From Caldifarciminota bacterium (lineage in GTDB: Bacteria; Hydrothermota; Tepidihabitantia; B3-TA06): a stretch of 6,475 bases of DNA. Shown here piece by piece: positions 5,392-6,475 of this stretch (position 1 is the stretch's first letter; each line of letters begins with the position of its first letter). A program made the position numbers and the translations under genes. The stretch spans positions 1-6,475 of the forward strand of contig WJJO01000297.1 of the NCBI GenBank assembly GCA_014729665.1, given 5' to 3'. The notes below the pieces were generated by a model, which made no database searches, had not been told where the DNA came from, and saw only the letters and a program-made list of their open reading frames with translations.

Positions 5392-5958
5392 ATGGAAAGA
5401 TTTCTAAAGTGGACAGTGATATGCGTTGCACTGACTTTTTTTGCCGTCGGATGCGCAAAGGCGGTCGACGAGAAGCTTGACGATGAGTATAACGCTTTAA
5501 GGACAGAGGTACAGGCCATGGTAGGTAACGTGGAGCTTCTTTCGGAAAAGATGGATATAGCCGTATCAGAGCATGCTCACCAGGACGAAAGGATAACCCG
5601 ATACGGACCGCCCAGGGGCGGGGATGTTAAGATGCAGGAACGCCACGTTGCATGGTTTGCAGAGTTCGAGCCTAAGTTTACCGAAATCAAGGGATTCCTC
5701 GAAGATGCAGACGCTACCTTCGCGCGACACGACTCCGTGGAGCAAACCCATGATAAGGCCTCGGTGAGGCAGATTAAGCAAGATCATAAGAAGATGACCG
5801 GGGAGCTTGAGGTACTCAAACCGAAGGCTAAGGAGTATAAGGGAGTGCTCGAGGAGGCGAAGGATACCTGCTCGACCTTCTTCTCAGATCACGCCTATCT
5901 GATAAAGAAGTACAATGTACCTTCCGAGCACGGGGTAAAACCCCCGACAACTAAGTAG
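5392..5958 (+). CDS. Small helical, histidine-rich probable lipoprotein of unknown function
   Basis: I do not recognise a family. The 188-residue protein begins with a basic N-region (MERFLK), a hydrophobic stretch (8-19) and FAVGC. The last is a lipobox-like site with C21 as the lipidated residue; Ala at -3 is less usual than Leu. The mature part is almost wholly charged and helical, with coiled-coil potential at about 25-60 and 115-160. It has eight histidines, including EHAHQDE (60-66) and H85, H113, H120, H132 and H167, plus a lone C160, so metal binding is possible but unproven. The tail is proline-rich (VKPPTTK). GGAGG (5383-5387) lies four bases before the ATG, making the start secure. 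The next gene starts 19 bases after the stop on the same strand, suggesting co-transcription with the FAD oxidase. Ala at +2 would not retain it in the inner membrane under E. coli rules. Confidence 0.8.
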   Translation: MERFLKWTVICVALTFFAVGCAKAVDEKLDDEYNALRTEVQAMVGNVELLSEKMDIAVSEHAHQDERITRYGPPRGGDVKMQERHVAWFAEFEPKFTEIKGFLEDADATFARHDSVEQTHDKASVRQIKQDHKKMTGELEVLKPKAKEYKGVLEEAKDTCSTFFSDHAYLIKKYNVPSEHGVKPPTTK

Positions 5959-5977
5959 AGTCAGTCAAGTTAAGGGA

Positions 5978-6475
5978 ATGGAAGCAGAACAGGCAGATGC
6001 ACTGAAGGTGTTGTTAGGCGAAAAGGTCAGCATTCAGCCCGAGACCCTGGAACGTTACTCACGTGACGAAACCTCCCACCTTGCTGCAAAGCCTGAGGCG
6101 GTCGTATTCGCAGCCGATACAGCAGATGTCTCGAAATTGCTCAAGTTCTGCTCTGAAAAAAAGATACCTGTAACACCTCGGGGTCAGGGGACAGGCGTTT
6201 CCGGAGGAGCGCTGCCTGTAGAAGGAGGGGTACTTCTCACACTGGAGCGTATGAACCGGATACTGGAGATAGATACCGCAAACCGGATGGCTGTGGTACA
6301 GCCCGGTGTAATAACGGGTGAACTCCAGGAAGCGGTCGAGGAAAGGGGACTTTTTTACCCCCCTGACCCGGCATCACTCGATTCCTGCTCAATAGGAGGC
6401 AACGTAATCGAAGGAGCGGGAGGTCCAAGGGCGGTAAAGTACGGCACGACAAAGGATTACGTTACGGGTCTCGAG
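5978..6475 (+). CDS. glcD: GlcD-type FAD-linked oxidase (N-terminal part, cut by window edge)
   Basis: This is an FAD-dependent 2-hydroxyacid oxidase/dehydrogenase of the VAO (PCMH-fold) superfamily, resembling glycolate oxidase subunit GlcD and D-lactate dehydrogenases. It oxidises a 2-hydroxy acid to the 2-keto acid; the exact substrate cannot be read from this part. The visible 166 residues, of a usual 450-480, cover most of the FAD-binding domain. They include Y27SRDETS, PVTPRGQGTGVSGGALP (64-80, pyrophosphate loop), LERMNRILEID (89-99), VVQPGV (106-111), YPPDPAS (127-133) and IGGNVIEGAGGPRAVKYG (139-156). The family usually has ENAGG where this has EGAGG. The ATG at 5978 is the first possible start after an in-frame TAA at 5936. 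Its AAGGGA is nearly adjacent, so initiation may depend on coupling to the upstream lipoprotein gene. Confidence 0.93.
   Translation, partial: MEAEQADALKVLLGEKVSIQPETLERYSRDETSHLAAKPEAVVFAADTADVSKLLKFCSEKKIPVTPRGQGTGVSGGALPVEGGVLLTLERMNRILEIDTANRMAVVQPGVITGELQEAVEERGLFYPPDPASLDSCSIGGNVIEGAGGPRAVKYGTTKDYVTGLE

Overview
The window is chromosomal DNA from a bacterium with an outer membrane: it encodes a probable lipoprotein and a probable outer-membrane beta-barrel protein. Base composition is near balanced. TGA is a normal stop codon, because four clear genes end with it. I cannot name the organism. The mix of conserved housekeeping enzymes and unrecognised envelope proteins would fit an uncultured lineage, but that is inference. 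I see no phage gene, intact insertion sequence, CRISPR array, rRNA or tRNA.

Bases 1-3526, minus strand, hold a five-gene chain. In transcription order these are an unrecognised aromatic-rich, barrel-like envelope protein, biotin-protein ligase (birA type, no DNA-binding domain), type III pantothenate kinase (coaX), tsaE, and the N-terminal half of tsaB, which runs off the left edge. Each of the four junctions is a 4-base stop/start overlap: ATGA twice, then TTGA twice. The genes are therefore almost certainly one translationally coupled operon. It combines cofactor handling (attachment of biotin, first step of coenzyme A synthesis) with the t6A tRNA-modification proteins TsaE and TsaB. tsaB begins at a TTG.

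Bases 3527-4333 hold no convincing intact gene. The right edge of the operon carries two back-to-back sigma-70-like promoters. The minus-strand one would start transcription at, or within a base or so of, the first ATG of the operon. The plus-strand one is close to consensus (TTGACA, 16 bases, TATAGT) and lies just before a perfect 10-bp terminator hairpin. Together they define a possible small RNA of about 55 nt with a CCCTCCTCCC motif that resembles the anti-Shine-Dalgarno sequence. The rest of the gap has a coding-like minus-strand frame broken by one TGA, plus short inverted repeats.

Bases 4334-5260, minus strand, encode a membrane CPBP-family (Abi/CAAX) protease-like protein with its own promoter. 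Diverging from it on the plus strand are a small histidine-rich helical lipoprotein (5392-5958) and, 19 bases later, the N-terminal part of a GlcD-type FAD-linked oxidase (5978 to the right edge). The divergent intergenic space has candidate promoters for both sides and a perfect palindrome inside the protease promoter.
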